Assembly: GCF_024213555.1 (NCBI RefSeq)
Contig: NZ_JANAVO010000006.1
Span: forward strand, 1 to 64,000
Origin: Allokutzneria sp. A3M-2-11 16
GTDB lineage: Bacteria > Actinomycetota > Actinomycetes > Mycobacteriales > Pseudonocardiaceae
Reading direction: 5' to 3'
DNA: 64,000 nucleotides
Part shown: positions 24,179 through 32,644 of the stretch, in pieces
Position numbering within the stretch: position 1 is the stretch's first letter
How the letters are laid out: every line of letters begins with the position of its first letter
The notes under the pieces: generated by a model
Databases searched by the model: none
Seen by the model: the letters and a program-made list of their open reading frames with translations, nothing else
Told to the model about the DNA's origin: nothing
Made by a program: the position numbers and the translations under genes

Positions 24179-24240
24179 CGAGGCTTTACCTGGGGTGCGC
24201 GTGCCATACGCTTCCCGCGAGGGCCCCAGGTCAAGCCGAC
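24179..24240 (+). repeat. TIR repeat element, copy 4 (internally deleted, about 62 bp)
   Basis: The left end GGCTTTACCTGGGG (24182-24195) and right end CCCCAGGTCAAGCCGAC (24224-24240) match the element termini. Only about 28 bases of the interior remain (GTGCCATACGCTTCCCGCGAG region), so roughly 50 bases are missing. It overlaps the 3' end of the DJ-1 gene and supplies its stop codon. Confidence 0.8.
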
Positions 24241-24920
24241 CCCACGCCGGAAGTCAAGCGCGAGAGGAGATCGGGATGATCGGCGAGCTCGGCGCGCATG
24301 GCTCGGCGGATCGGCTCGGCCAGGGCGGTGGTGTCCACGGTGTTCCAGTCCAGCGGGCCGAGCGGAGGCTCGGGGTCGTACTCGATCGCGAGCTGGACGT
24401 GCCGCGCGACCTCGGGCCCGGCGAAGCGCTCGGCCAGGTGCAGCGCGAGGTCGATGCCCGCGGACACGCCGGCGGCGGTGATCACGTTGCCGTCCTCGAC
24501 CCACCGCTCGGCGACGGGGATCGCGCCGAACGCCGCCAGGGTGTCCCGGACGGCCCAGTGGCTGGTGGCCCTGCGGCCCTCCAACAACCCGGCGGCGCCG
24601 AGGATCAGGGAGCCGGTGCACACGGACGCGGCGTGCTCGGCGCCGCGGACGTAGTCGAGCAGCGCGTGGTTCGCGAGCTGGCGGTAGGTGCCGAGGCCAC
24701 CCGGGACCACGACGGTGTGCGGACGGGGCACGTCCTCGAAGGTGTCGCTCGCGGTGAGGAGCAGCGGAAGGTCGGTGCGCGTGGAGCCGATGCGCTCACT
24801 GACGACGACGGTCCGGTACTCGGGCGCGAAAGCGCTCAGCGTCGTGAGCGTCTGGAGCGGCCCCACGAGGTCGAGCGGAGTGAGGCCGGGGTAGAGGACG
24901 AAGGCGACGATCTTGGTCAT
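24231..24920 (-). CDS. DJ-1/PfpI-family protein (isonitrile hydratase-like)
   Basis: This 229-aa cytoplasmic protein of the DJ-1/PfpI superfamily has the nucleophile elbow SVCTGSLILGAAGLLEGRR with the reactive Cys, followed by ATSHWA, as in GlxA/isonitrile-hydratase relatives. The reaction is unknown. The last codons (GVGSA and stop) lie inside repeat copy 4, where TCGGCTTGA gives the stop, so the original C-terminus may have been replaced. It is divergent from an AraC/GlxA-type regulator containing the same domain type. Confidence 0.85.
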   Translation of the reverse strand: MTKIVAFVLYPGLTPLDLVGPLQTLTTLSAFAPEYRTVVVSERIGSTRTDLPLLLTASDTFEDVPRPHTVVVPGGLGTYRQLANHALLDYVRGAEHAASVCTGSLILGAAGLLEGRRATSHWAVRDTLAAFGAIPVAERWVEDGNVITAAGVSAGIDLALHLAERFAGPEVARHVQLAIEYDPEPPLGPLDWNTVDTTALAEPIRRAMRAELADHPDLLSRLTSGVGSA

Positions 24921-25000
24921 GGGACGAGCCTGACAAGCCGGGGGCCGTGTGCGAGGGGCGATGTCCGGAGCCCTGCGATCCTGGGCCGAAACTGTGCGGT

Positions 25001-25966
25001 GTGGAAGCTGACAACGCGAGGCGGGTGCTCGTCGTCGCCTACGAAGGCGCGGAGTTGCTGGACATCGCCTGCCCCACGGACGTGCTCGACGCAGCGAACC
25101 GGCTCGGGGCGCGGCCGGGGTACCGGATCGAACTGGCGACGCTGGGCGGAGCGGCGGTGCGGTGTTCCTCCGGGCTGGTGCTGACCGCGCAGCAGCGGCT
25201 GGAGCTGGTGACCGGGTCGCTCGACACGGTGATCGTGATCGGCGGCTGGGGCCACGAGAACGCGGCGGCCGACCATCGGATGACCACGCACCTGCGCAGG
25301 CTCGCCGCGTGCAGCCGCCGCGTGGCGTCGGTGTGCACCGGGGCGTTCGTGCTCGCCGCCGCGGGACTGCTGAACGGCCGTCGCGCCACGACGCACTGGG
25401 CGTTCGCGGAACGGCTCGCGGAGACCTATCCCGCCGTGCACGTCGACGCCGGGCCGATCTTCGTCCGCGAAGGCGAGGTCTACACGGCGGCCGGGGTCAC
25501 CAGCGGACTGGACCTGGCGCTGTCCTTCGTCACCGACGACCACGGGCCGGAGCTGGCGCGCGCGGTCGCCCGATCCCTCATCGCCTACCTGCAACGGCCG
25601 GGCGACCAGGACCAGGTCAGCATGTTCCTCACCGCCCCGACACCGGAGAAGGACCTGGTGCGGTCGGTCACCGCCTACGTCGAGGCCAACCCGGCCGAAG
25701 ACCTCGGAGTCGCCGCGCTCGCCAAGCGCTTCGGCCACAGCGCGCGCCACCTGACCCGGCTGTTCTCCGAACACCTCGACACGAGCCCGAGCCGCTACGT
25801 GCGGACGGTGCGGTCGGAACTGGCGTGCAGGCTGCTCGTCGGCACCGGACTGCCGTTGGCGGCGGTGGCGCGCAGGTGCGGGTTCGGCTCGACGGAGACG
25901 CTGCGGAAAACCTTCGTCGACCAGTACGGCACCTCGCCGTCGGCCTATCGGAAACTGCGGGCCTGA
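25001..25966 (+). CDS. GlxA-type transcriptional regulator (DJ-1 domain + AraC HTH)
   Basis: This protein has about 321 aa. An N-terminal DJ-1/PfpI-like domain (VCTGAFVLAAAGLLNGRR) is followed by a C-terminal AraC-type DNA-binding domain with two HTHs (LAKRFGHSARHLTRLF and AVARRCGFGSTETLRKTF). GTG 25001 (VEADNARRVLVV) is chosen as the start because the domain begins there. It is divergent from the DJ-1 gene at 24920 and probably regulates it. The 3' end overlaps that of the convergent STAS gene by 22 bases. Confidence 0.88.
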   Translation: MEADNARRVLVVAYEGAELLDIACPTDVLDAANRLGARPGYRIELATLGGAAVRCSSGLVLTAQQRLELVTGSLDTVIVIGGWGHENAAADHRMTTHLRRLAACSRRVASVCTGAFVLAAAGLLNGRRATTHWAFAERLAETYPAVHVDAGPIFVREGEVYTAAGVTSGLDLALSFVTDDHGPELARAVARSLIAYLQRPGDQDQVSMFLTAPTPEKDLVRSVTAYVEANPAEDLGVAALAKRFGHSARHLTRLFSEHLDTSPSRYVRTVRSELACRLLVGTGLPLAAVARRCGFGSTETLRKTFVDQYGTSPSAYRKLRA

Positions 25967-26298
25967 AGCGCCTCGTCGACGGAGTGGAACAGCGCCAGCT
26001 CGCGGTCGAGCCCGGTGATCTCGATCGGCCTGATCACCGCGTGGTTGCCGTCGACGACGATGCGCAGCGAAGCCCGGCGCGCCCGCGCGCGGACGGTCGC
26101 GTCGAGCAACGCGGTGAGCCCGGCGGAACCGAGGAACGTCACCTCGGTCAGGTCCACGACGCAGACCTCGTCACGGCACGCGGTGACCGCCTCGTGCAGC
26201 GACGGAGCGGTGTCCAGGTCGATCTCCCCGCCGATCGTGAGCACCGCGGCGCCCCCGATCTGGCTCCGCGAGACCTCCAACCCGATGACACCGCGCAC
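25945..26298 (-). CDS. STAS-domain anti-anti-sigma factor
   Basis: This 117-aa protein is one STAS domain. The segment VVDLTEVTFLGSAGLTALL contains the conserved Ser that an anti-sigma kinase phosphorylates in RsbV/SpoIIAA-like proteins. GTG 26298 has GAGGAGG five bases upstream. It lies ten bases after the kinase-like gene at 26309-26746 on the same strand, so the pair likely forms a partner-switching module that releases an unidentified sigma factor encoded elsewhere. Confidence 0.88.
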   Translation of the reverse strand: MRGVIGLEVSRSQIGGAAVLTIGGEIDLDTAPSLHEAVTACRDEVCVVDLTEVTFLGSAGLTALLDATVRARARRASLRIVVDGNHAVIRPIEITGLDRELALFHSVDEALQARSFR

Positions 26299-26308
26299 GC
26301 GGGCCTCC

Positions 26309-26746
26309 TCAGCTCGAACGCGCCAGGTGCGGAGCCCGGCCCCGCACCCCCGGACGCCCCAGGTCGACCTCGGCCCACACCGTCTTCGCGTGCTCGCGCC
26401 GCGTCGCGCCCCAGGCCGAGGCGATCCGGTCGACCAGCAGCAGGCCGCGCCCACCGCTGTTGTCCGGCGGGCGGATCCGCGGCAGATCGAGCGAACCGTC
26501 GTCGACCTCGACCCGCAGCCGGTCGCGGCCCACCAGGCTGATGCGGCAGTTCCTGGGCGCCGCACCGTGCCGGTGGGAGTTGCTGACCAGCTCATCGACG
26601 ACCTGCACGGCGTCCTCGACCGGAACCCCGGTCCCGCCCGCGAGCAGGCCCCGTACCTGGTCCCGGACCTCGCGCATGCTCATCGCGTCGAGATCGCAGG
26701 TGATGCTCGCCGAGATGTTCAGCGCGCCCAACGGTTGGGAGCACAT
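26309..26746 (-). CDS. RsbW/SpoIIAB-like ATP-binding anti-sigma factor
   Basis: This 145-aa protein has a GHKL-type ATPase fold: the N-box DELVSNSHRHG, then a DDGSLDLP segment and the glycine-rich GGRGLLLVDRIASAWG. Such proteins bind and inhibit a sigma factor and phosphorylate a STAS partner. The STAS gene follows immediately in the same operon. Unlike classic RsbW the target sigma factor is not encoded nearby. Confidence 0.87.
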   Translation of the reverse strand: MCSQPLGALNISASITCDLDAMSMREVRDQVRGLLAGGTGVPVEDAVQVVDELVSNSHRHGAAPRNCRISLVGRDRLRVEVDDGSLDLPRIRPPDNSGGRGLLLVDRIASAWGATRREHAKTVWAEVDLGRPGVRGRAPHLARSS

Positions 26747-26880
26747 AGGCAGACCACACCCTCGCTGTCCTTGTCACGTCCGCCAATCCGATACCCGGTG
26801 GCGCCGGACCGGAAACACTGACCACCATCAGGGCATTGCCAAGGGGTGAGGGCCGAATCCCGTAACACCGGTACTCCGGA

Positions 26881-27723
26881 ATGCGTAAAGTCCGCACGGT
26901 GTCTTGTTCCTGCTTGATCTGCACGGATCGCACCGGCGGACGTGACGCGGCGACCGCGGAGGTCGTGCGCAAGTCCCGCTGGTGCGTGCTGAGGATTCCC
27001 GGGCCGGTGGACTTCACCTACACGGTCGGCCTCTGGCACAGCTTCCGGCAGCCGGAGCTGGTGATGTTCGGGCTGGGCGGGGAGGACATGCAGCACTGGC
27101 TCAACACCTGCGTGCAGCGGTGCGTCGAGCACGGCTGGCCCGCCGAGGGGGAGCCGTTCACCGGGGTGATCGAGGGCGTCGCGACGCAGCTGCGCGTCGT
27201 GCACCGGGACTGGCACGACCCGCTTTTCGGTACGGCGCACCGGTTCTACGGCGTCGACGTCCCGTTCCGCCAGGTGGTCTGGCCGGACAAGGACGGGCGC
27301 TGGCCGTGGGACGACCGGGCCACCAGCAGCTGCCGCACCCGGCAGGCGCGGACCTGGCTCCCGGTGACCGAGCACCCGGCGGGCGGGTGGCGGCTGGTCG
27401 GCGAGCTGGAGCCGGGTTTCCCGTTCGCCTCCGGGCCCGACGTGTGGGCGCTGACCAGCAGGTCCGTCCTGAACGGGGCGTCGCCGACGTGGGTGCTCAA
27501 CGAGTCGGGCTGCTTCGACGTGCTCGACGACCGCCGCTACGACGCGGACGACCTGTGCCTGGCCTACCTCGGGGAGCTGGTGGTCCGGCATCCCGGTTTG
27601 GTTGAGCGCGCGGACCTGGCCGAGGGCCATTCGGCCACCGCGGGCAACGCGTGGAAGAGCGTGAAGCTCACCAGCGACGATCTTCGGCGCAGCGAGGACG
27701 CCTGGCAGGCCGCTACGCCGTGA
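26881..27723 (+). CDS. DUF4262-family protein
   Basis: This 280-aa protein shows the DUF4262 pattern: WCVLRIPGPVDFTYTVGLW near the N-terminus and PELVMFGL shortly after. The N-terminus carries a CSCLIC cysteine cluster that could bind metal. The function of the family is unknown. An alternative GTG at 26899 would start at the cysteine cluster. The 3' end overlaps that of the convergent hydrolase gene by 11 bases. Confidence 0.75.
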   Translation: MRKVRTVSCSCLICTDRTGGRDAATAEVVRKSRWCVLRIPGPVDFTYTVGLWHSFRQPELVMFGLGGEDMQHWLNTCVQRCVEHGWPAEGEPFTGVIEGVATQLRVVHRDWHDPLFGTAHRFYGVDVPFRQVVWPDKDGRWPWDDRATSSCRTRQARTWLPVTEHPAGGWRLVGELEPGFPFASGPDVWALTSRSVLNGASPTWVLNESGCFDVLDDRRYDADDLCLAYLGELVVRHPGLVERADLAEGHSATAGNAWKSVKLTSDDLRRSEDAWQAATP

Positions 27724-28465
27724 GCCTGCTCCGCAGGTACGCGACGGAGTCGGTGACGAGCGCGCCGACGTCCCGGTGCCCCTCGAAACCGTGCCCAGCC
27801 CCGGCAATTGCCTGATAGGTCGATTCCACCCCCGTGTCGAGCAGCCGCGCGTGCATGCGGGCGCTCTGCGACGCGGGCACGAGCGCGTCGGCCGTCCCGT
27901 GGACGAGCAGGCACGGTGGCGCGTCCGCGGTCACGTGCGTGATCGGGCTCGCGTCCGCGACCCGGTCCGGGTTCGTGGCGGGCCAGCACCCGAGCCACGG
28001 CGAGTAGAAGTCGTCGTCCATCGGCATCGCCGCGATGTCGGTGATCGGGTACCAGGCGACCACTGCCCGAACGTGCTGACTTGTCATTCCGGCCGTCAAC
28101 GCCAACTGCCCACCGGCGGAATCCCCCCACACGCCAAGGCGATCCGCGTCGAGCCCGTACTCGTCGGCGTTCGCGAGGAGGAAGGCGATCGCGGCGGCGA
28201 CGTCGTCGCGTTGCGCGGGCCAGGTGGCCTCCGCGCTGAGCCGGTAGTCGATGGTGGCGCACGCGATTCCGGCGCTGGTCAGGGACGTGTAGACGGAGTT
28301 GCGCGGGAATGTGCGGTGCAGCCGGCGCCGATCGCCGGAGTGGAAGTCGCCGCCGTGGATCCAGATCACGATCGGCGCGCGCTCGGCGTTGTCCGGTAGA
28401 TGGAGGTCCAACAGCAATGGCCGGAAACCGCGAATGACGGAGTAGGTCAGCTGCTCGTGAATCAC
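27713..28465 (-). CDS. Alpha/beta hydrolase (esterase/lipase-like)
   Basis: This 250-aa cytoplasmic hydrolase belongs to the hormone-sensitive-lipase-like group. The oxyanion motif reads WIHGGDF, the nucleophile elbow GDSAGG, and a C-terminal HGTAD segment and GAGHGFEG supply the catalytic Asp and His. It should cleave small esters or amides; the substrate is unknown. The start is GTG. It is convergent with the DUF4262 gene and divergent from the amidohydrolase gene 57 bases away. Confidence 0.87.
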   Translation of the reverse strand: MIHEQLTYSVIRGFRPLLLDLHLPDNAERAPIVIWIHGGDFHSGDRRRLHRTFPRNSVYTSLTSAGIACATIDYRLSAEATWPAQRDDVAAAIAFLLANADEYGLDADRLGVWGDSAGGQLALTAGMTSQHVRAVVAWYPITDIAAMPMDDDFYSPWLGCWPATNPDRVADASPITHVTADAPPCLLVHGTADALVPASQSARMHARLLDTGVESTYQAIAGAGHGFEGHRDVGALVTDSVAYLRSRLTA

Positions 28466-28521
28466 CCTCGCATCGTTTCACGGTTGACCCTCACGCGACG
28501 TGAGTCCCTAACTTCGTCGGC

Positions 28522-29790
28522 ATGGCAACAGTTATGACGAACATCCGCGTCTTCGACGGCGAGAGCGTGACCGAGGACTCGGCGATCCGTTGGCGGGACG
28601 GCTTGATCGTGGCCGTGGGCGGCGCCGAACTGCTGGAGCCGGGGGACGAGCACGTCGACGGCCGCGGTGGCACGGTGCTGCCCGGGATGATCGACGCGCA
28701 CGTGCACCTGCTGCCGGGCTCGCCTCGGCAGGCGGTGACGTTCGGGGTGACGACCGTGCTGGACATGTTCAGCAAGCCCGATCTCGTGCGCGAGGCGACG
28801 GCCCAGGGAGCCGGTCCCGACGCCTCCGACGTGCGCTCGTCGAGCGTCGGAGCGACCGCGCCCGGCGGGCACCCGTCGCTGATGTACGCGCCATTCCCTT
28901 ACGTCTCGGGCCCGGCGGACGCGGAGGCGTTCGTCGCCGACCGGGTCGCGGAAGGCGCAACACATCTGAAGGTCCTCTACGAAGACGGCACGGTCGGGCC
29001 GATGTCGTGGCCGTCGCTGGACGTGCCGACCGTCGCCGCGCTCGTCAGGGCCGCGCACGGTGCGGGGCTCCTGGTCGCGGCGCACATCAGCACGGCGCAG
29101 GCCGCGATGGACCTCCTGCCGACCGGCGTGGACGTGTTCGCGCACGTGCCTTTCGACGCGCTCACCGACGAGCAGGTCCAGGCGATCGCCGACGCAGGTA
29201 TCGCGGTGATCGCCACGCTGTCGATCGCGGACGGTTTTCCCGGTGCGAACGGCCACATGCCGTTGCTGGACGAGCTGACCCTGAAGCCGCGGCTCGGCCC
29301 GGCGTGGTCGGAAGTCGTGAAAGCGCAAGGGGAGCGGTGGTTGCCGCCGGAGTTCCCGGACTTCAGCGTGCCGCAGGACAACGTGCGACGCCTGCGCGCG
29401 GCTGGAGTCCCGATCCTCGTGGGGACCGACGCGCCGAACCCCGGTGTCGTGCACGGGGCGAGCGTGCACCGCGAACTCCAACACCTGGTGGCGGCCGGTC
29501 TTGACCCGTTGGACGCCCTGAAAGCGGCGACCGCGCAGACCGCGGACGTGTTCGGCCTGGCCGACCGGGGCCGCATCCGGCCGGGGCTGCGCGCGGATCT
29601 CGTGCTCGTCGAAGGACAGCCGGACCGCTACATCTCCGACTCGCAGTACGTGGCGGCGGTGTGGAAGCAGGGCGCGCGCGTCGACCTCGACGGGTACGTG
29701 GGCTCGGCCGATGAGCGCGCGGGCATTGCGTTGCTGCAAGAGATGACCAACAAGGTGATTGCCGCTATGCAGAAGGAGTTTGGCCGATGA
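28522..29790 (+). CDS. Amidohydrolase-family metal-dependent hydrolase
   Basis: This 422-aa protein has the amidohydrolase architecture: a small beta domain at both ends and a TIM barrel opening with the metal motif GMIDAHVHL. Later ligands are visible in VAAHISTAQ and LVGTDAPNP. Such enzymes (imidazolonepropionase/dipeptidase-like group) hydrolyse C-N bonds in ring or peptide substrates. There is no signal peptide. It overlaps the next gene by four bases (ATGA), so that small gene is co-translated. The substrate is unknown. Confidence 0.88.
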   Translation: MATVMTNIRVFDGESVTEDSAIRWRDGLIVAVGGAELLEPGDEHVDGRGGTVLPGMIDAHVHLLPGSPRQAVTFGVTTVLDMFSKPDLVREATAQGAGPDASDVRSSSVGATAPGGHPSLMYAPFPYVSGPADAEAFVADRVAEGATHLKVLYEDGTVGPMSWPSLDVPTVAALVRAAHGAGLLVAAHISTAQAAMDLLPTGVDVFAHVPFDALTDEQVQAIADAGIAVIATLSIADGFPGANGHMPLLDELTLKPRLGPAWSEVVKAQGERWLPPEFPDFSVPQDNVRRLRAAGVPILVGTDAPNPGVVHGASVHRELQHLVAAGLDPLDALKAATAQTADVFGLADRGRIRPGLRADLVLVEGQPDRYISDSQYVAAVWKQGARVDLDGYVGSADERAGIALLQEMTNKVIAAMQKEFGR

Positions 29791-30137
29791 CCACCGGAAC
29801 GAGCCCGATCCCCGTGCACCGCGACGACGACGGTGAGGTCCTGGGCCATCTGGTGCCGACGACGGGCGGCTGGCAGCCGATGACGGTGTTCGCCGCGGCG
29901 CTCGCCGGGCCATCGGACTTCGAACAGGCCGAGAGCGTCCTCCGCAACGACGGCATGTCCTGCCTCGCCGACCCGTGGTGGGTGGAGCACGAGCCGGGCC
30001 AGTGGCGCGAGGCCCGCATCCAGGAGGCGCGGCCGGACCGGCTCCGCGTCTGGTGGGCGGACCCGATGATCGAGCAGTCGGCGCACGGGCAGTGGATCGA
30101 CCCGCGTGCGATCAAGGTGCAGCGACACCGTCCATAG
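29787..30137 (+). CDS. Conserved-looking small protein, unknown
   Basis: This 116-aa soluble protein overlaps the amidohydrolase stop by four bases. It is rich in Trp in the centre (ADPWWVEHEPGQW, VWWADPMIEQ) and has a beta-rich, acidic composition. It matches no family I can name. The tight coupling to the amidohydrolase is the only functional clue. Confidence 0.65.
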   Translation: MTTGTSPIPVHRDDDGEVLGHLVPTTGGWQPMTVFAAALAGPSDFEQAESVLRNDGMSCLADPWWVEHEPGQWREARIQEARPDRLRVWWADPMIEQSAHGQWIDPRAIKVQRHRP

Positions 30138-30172
30138 TGGATATCGCTTGCGCCGCGGTGAATCCTGGTTGC

Positions 30173-30964
30173 GTGAGCAGCAGATTGCGGGCGATCGCCC
30201 GCGAGACCGTGTCCATCGCCGAGCGTGGCTGGTATCAGACCGCGTCCGGTGGCACGGTGGACATCAGCGCCGGTGTAACGAGTGCGGTGTCCGGAACGCG
30301 TATCTACCAACCAGAAGACACCGTGTCGGCCCCGCGGGAGGCGGAGCCGTTCGTCGAGGTCGTCAACGAGTCCAGCCTGGACGCCGCGCGGCGCCTCGGC
30401 GGGGACTTGGCGTGCCTGGTCTTCGCGTCGGCGCGCAATCCCGGTGGCGGGTTCCTGAACGGGGCCCAAGCGCAGGAGGAGTCGCTGGCGCGCGGATCGG
30501 CGCTGTACCCGTGCCTGCGCGCCGCGTGGGACTTCTACGTGCACCACCGCGGCGATCCCGATCTCACCTACAGCGACCGCGTGATCTACTCGCCGGGCGT
30601 TCCGGTGTTCCGGGACGACAAGGGGAACCTGCTCGATCAGCCGTACCCGGTGTCGTTCCTGACGTCGGCGGCGCCGAACCTCCAGGCGATCGCGCGCAAC
30701 CAGCCGGAGCGGGCAGCCGGTGTCCCGGAAGCGTTGCGCCGCAGGGCGATGCGTGTTCTTGAGGTGGCCGCGGACAACGGTCACCGCAGGCTCGTCCTCG
30801 GTGCGTGGGGCTGTGGGGTCTTCGGCAACGATCCGTCCACTGTGGCCGATGCGTTCGCCGAGGCGCTGCGGCGTGGCCCCTGGTTCGAGCACGTCACGTT
30901 CGCCGTGCTCGACCGGGGCCGCGACGCGCCGATCTACACGGCCTTCCGCGACCGGCTGAACTGA
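30173..30964 (+). CDS. TIGR02452-family protein (PARG-like macrodomain)
   Basis: This protein of about 263 aa matches the TIGR02452/DUF2263 family, related to microbial poly(ADP-ribose) glycohydrolases. The family signature NPGGGFLNGAQAQEESLARGS is present, seen as VFASARNPGGGFLNG and then QEESLARGSALYPCL; the GGG and adjacent acidic pair correspond to the catalytic loop. A C-terminal VLGAWGCGVFGNDP segment is also typical. It may remove ADP-ribose from proteins or DNA. The start is GTG 30173. The 3' end overlaps that of the convergent phosphatase by 31 bases. Confidence 0.88.
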   Translation: MSSRLRAIARETVSIAERGWYQTASGGTVDISAGVTSAVSGTRIYQPEDTVSAPREAEPFVEVVNESSLDAARRLGGDLACLVFASARNPGGGFLNGAQAQEESLARGSALYPCLRAAWDFYVHHRGDPDLTYSDRVIYSPGVPVFRDDKGNLLDQPYPVSFLTSAAPNLQAIARNQPERAAGVPEALRRRAMRVLEVAADNGHRRLVLGAWGCGVFGNDPSTVADAFAEALRRGPWFEHVTFAVLDRGRDAPIYTAFRDRLN

Positions 30965-31383
30965 GCGACCCAACGGCGCTGCCACGGTGTCTCGACGGCC
31001 TTGGGGTGCAGGTGTTCCCTGGTCCACGCGATCGCGTCGCCGGGTTCGACACCGGCCAGGACGGCGAGGCAGCTGACCACGGTGCCGGTGCGGCCGACCC
31101 CGCCTCCGCAGGCGACCTCGACCGCCGCGCCGGAGCGCGCTTTCTCGTGCAGCTCATGGATTTGCCGGATGGCGAAGCCCCTGTCGCGGGGTAGGAGGAA
31201 GTCCGGCCACTGGATCCACGTGTGCGGCCAGTGCAGCGTTTTCTCCTTCTCGCGGCGGAAACGGCCCGCGCCCAGGTAGAGGCCGAAGTCGGGCAGGGGC
31301 CCGTCCGGCATCGGGCGCCACAGGCCGCGGCCACGAATCCAGCTGCCGTCCGGGAGCTGGATGGCTCCGGTGAGTCGGGTCAT
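30934..31383 (-). CDS. Protein tyrosine/dual-specificity phosphatase-like protein
   Basis: This 149-aa protein has the phosphatase loop CGGGVGRTGT, a C-x5-R signature in which the residue before Cys is Ala rather than the usual His. A W/P-rich N-terminal half (HWPHTWIQWPDFLLP) precedes it, with a conserved-looking Asp-Arg segment. The ATG overlaps the stop of the CGNR gene (ATGA), so both are made from one transcript. Its phosphorylated target is unknown. Confidence 0.8.
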   Translation of the reverse strand: MTRLTGAIQLPDGSWIRGRGLWRPMPDGPLPDFGLYLGAGRFRREKEKTLHWPHTWIQWPDFLLPRDRGFAIRQIHELHEKARSGAAVEVACGGGVGRTGTVVSCLAVLAGVEPGDAIAWTREHLHPKAVETPWQRRWVAQFSRSRKAV

Positions 31384-31958
31384 GCGATCACGCTCCCTGC
31401 CTGGCGTCGTGCTCGGTGGTTGGCGACGTTGAGCCGGTTTCCGCACAGCTCGGGCATGCAGTAGCGGCGCCGCCCGGCCCGGCTCGTGTCGGCGAAAACC
31501 CCGCGACAGCCAGGGGCCGCGCACGCGCGGAAGCGCTCGTGGCCGAGGGTGCGCACCACGCCGAGCAACGCGGTGCTGATGAACGCGGCCAGCTCGTCGG
31601 CCAGCGACGCCCCCGGGGCGGTCGGCACGTGCCACTGCCACTTTCCTTCGGCGCGGAGCAGCACCGGGGCGAGGCCCGCGCGCCGCAGCAGCACCCGGCC
31701 ACCGGCAACTGCCTGGTCGGCAGTCTCCGTTTCCATGATGCCGCGCACCTCACGCCGCAGGAGTTGCACCTGGAAGACGTCGTCGGTGGTCGGCGGCAGC
31801 GCGGCGTCGAGCCGGAGTTCGTGCGCGGCGAGGAAAGCCGCCAGGGCCTCCGGTGTCGGCAGCGCCTCGCCCGTGCTCTCGCGGACGGTGGGCGAGGTGG
31901 TGACCAGGCCGGTCGCCACCGCCGCCCCGGCCGCGTAGTCGTCGATCGGGATGTGCAC
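31380..31958 (-). CDS. CGNR zinc-finger / ABATE-domain protein
   Basis: This 192-aa protein has an N-terminal ABATE (DUF1470) region and a C-terminal CGNR zinc finger: C-x4-C in CAAPGC and the signature CGNRLNVANHRAR. It is probably a DNA-binding transcriptional regulator. GTG 31958 is chosen because GGAGG lies five bases upstream; a GTG at 31970 is the alternative. It is coupled to the phosphatase gene. Confidence 0.85.
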   Translation of the reverse strand: MHIPIDDYAAGAAVATGLVTTSPTVRESTGEALPTPEALAAFLAAHELRLDAALPPTTDDVFQVQLLRREVRGIMETETADQAVAGGRVLLRRAGLAPVLLRAEGKWQWHVPTAPGASLADELAAFISTALLGVVRTLGHERFRACAAPGCRGVFADTSRAGRRRYCMPELCGNRLNVANHRARRQAGSVIA

Positions 31959-32140
31959 CGCTTCCTCCACGTGTAAGCGGTGAAAACGTAGCACAAGCCT
32001 TACGGAGGGAATGGCCGGACGAGACTGGCGACGCTTCTTCCCCGAGATCACTCCGTTCCCCGGTTGCCTGCCGCCCAGCCGGTGACCGGTCAGCACGTTT
32101 CCGGAAGCGCCTCGGGGCTCCGCGCGTGATGCTGGCCCGC

Positions 32141-32506
32141 ATGGACACGACCGTGATCATCGTGGTGGGCGTTTTCTTCCTGGCGATGGGCGGCTACGCG
32201 CTGGCCGCCCCCGCGGCGCTGGCCCGCCCGTTCCGGATGAAGATCGACAGCCCGGAGGGCCGCTCGGAGATCAGGGCCGTCTACGGCGGGTTCGGGCTCG
32301 CGGTCGCCGGGGTGCTCGGCGCGGCCGCGGCCGACTTCGGCGGGATCCGGACGGGCGTGGTGATCGCGGTCGGCGCCGCGCTCGCGGGAATGGCACTGGG
32401 GCGCCTCATCTCGCGCGCGGTGGACACGAGGACCGCGTTCTACCCGATCTGGTTCTACTTCTGCGTCGAAGTCGCCGCCGCCGGACTGCTCTTCACAGTC
32501 GCCTAG
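32141..32506 (+). CDS. Small membrane protein, DUF4345-like
   Basis: This 121-aa protein has four hydrophobic segments (about residues 5-25, 48-65, 70-88 and 101-120) with the conserved-looking EIRAVYGGFGLAVAG between the first two, the pattern of DUF4345 membrane proteins. Function is unknown. The ATG at 32141 begins MDTTVIIVVGVFF. Confidence 0.75.
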   Translation: MDTTVIIVVGVFFLAMGGYALAAPAALARPFRMKIDSPEGRSEIRAVYGGFGLAVAGVLGAAAADFGGIRTGVVIAVGAALAGMALGRLISRAVDTRTAFYPIWFYFCVEVAAAGLLFTVA

Positions 32507-32524
32507 CCGCTGTCTCCGGAGAAC

Positions 32525-32584
32525 CCCGTTTCGTACTCATAACGGGAGTTGCGCCCTGAAGACCCGCTATGAGTACGAAACGGG
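32525..32584. repeat. Long hairpin, first of a tandem pair
   Basis: CCCGTTTCGTACTCATA (32525-32541) pairs perfectly with TATGAGTACGAAACGGG (32568-32584): a 17-bp stem with a 26-nt loop. It starts 19 bases after the DUF4345 stop and could be a terminator or a structured RNA. A related hairpin follows at 32645-32705. The rest of 32507-32805 holds no recognisable gene. Confidence 0.85.
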
Positions 32585-32644
32585 ACAAGCGCCGCCCCAC
32601 CCACGCGCACACCCCTCATCCTGTGCTGAGGCCGCCAAGATCTT

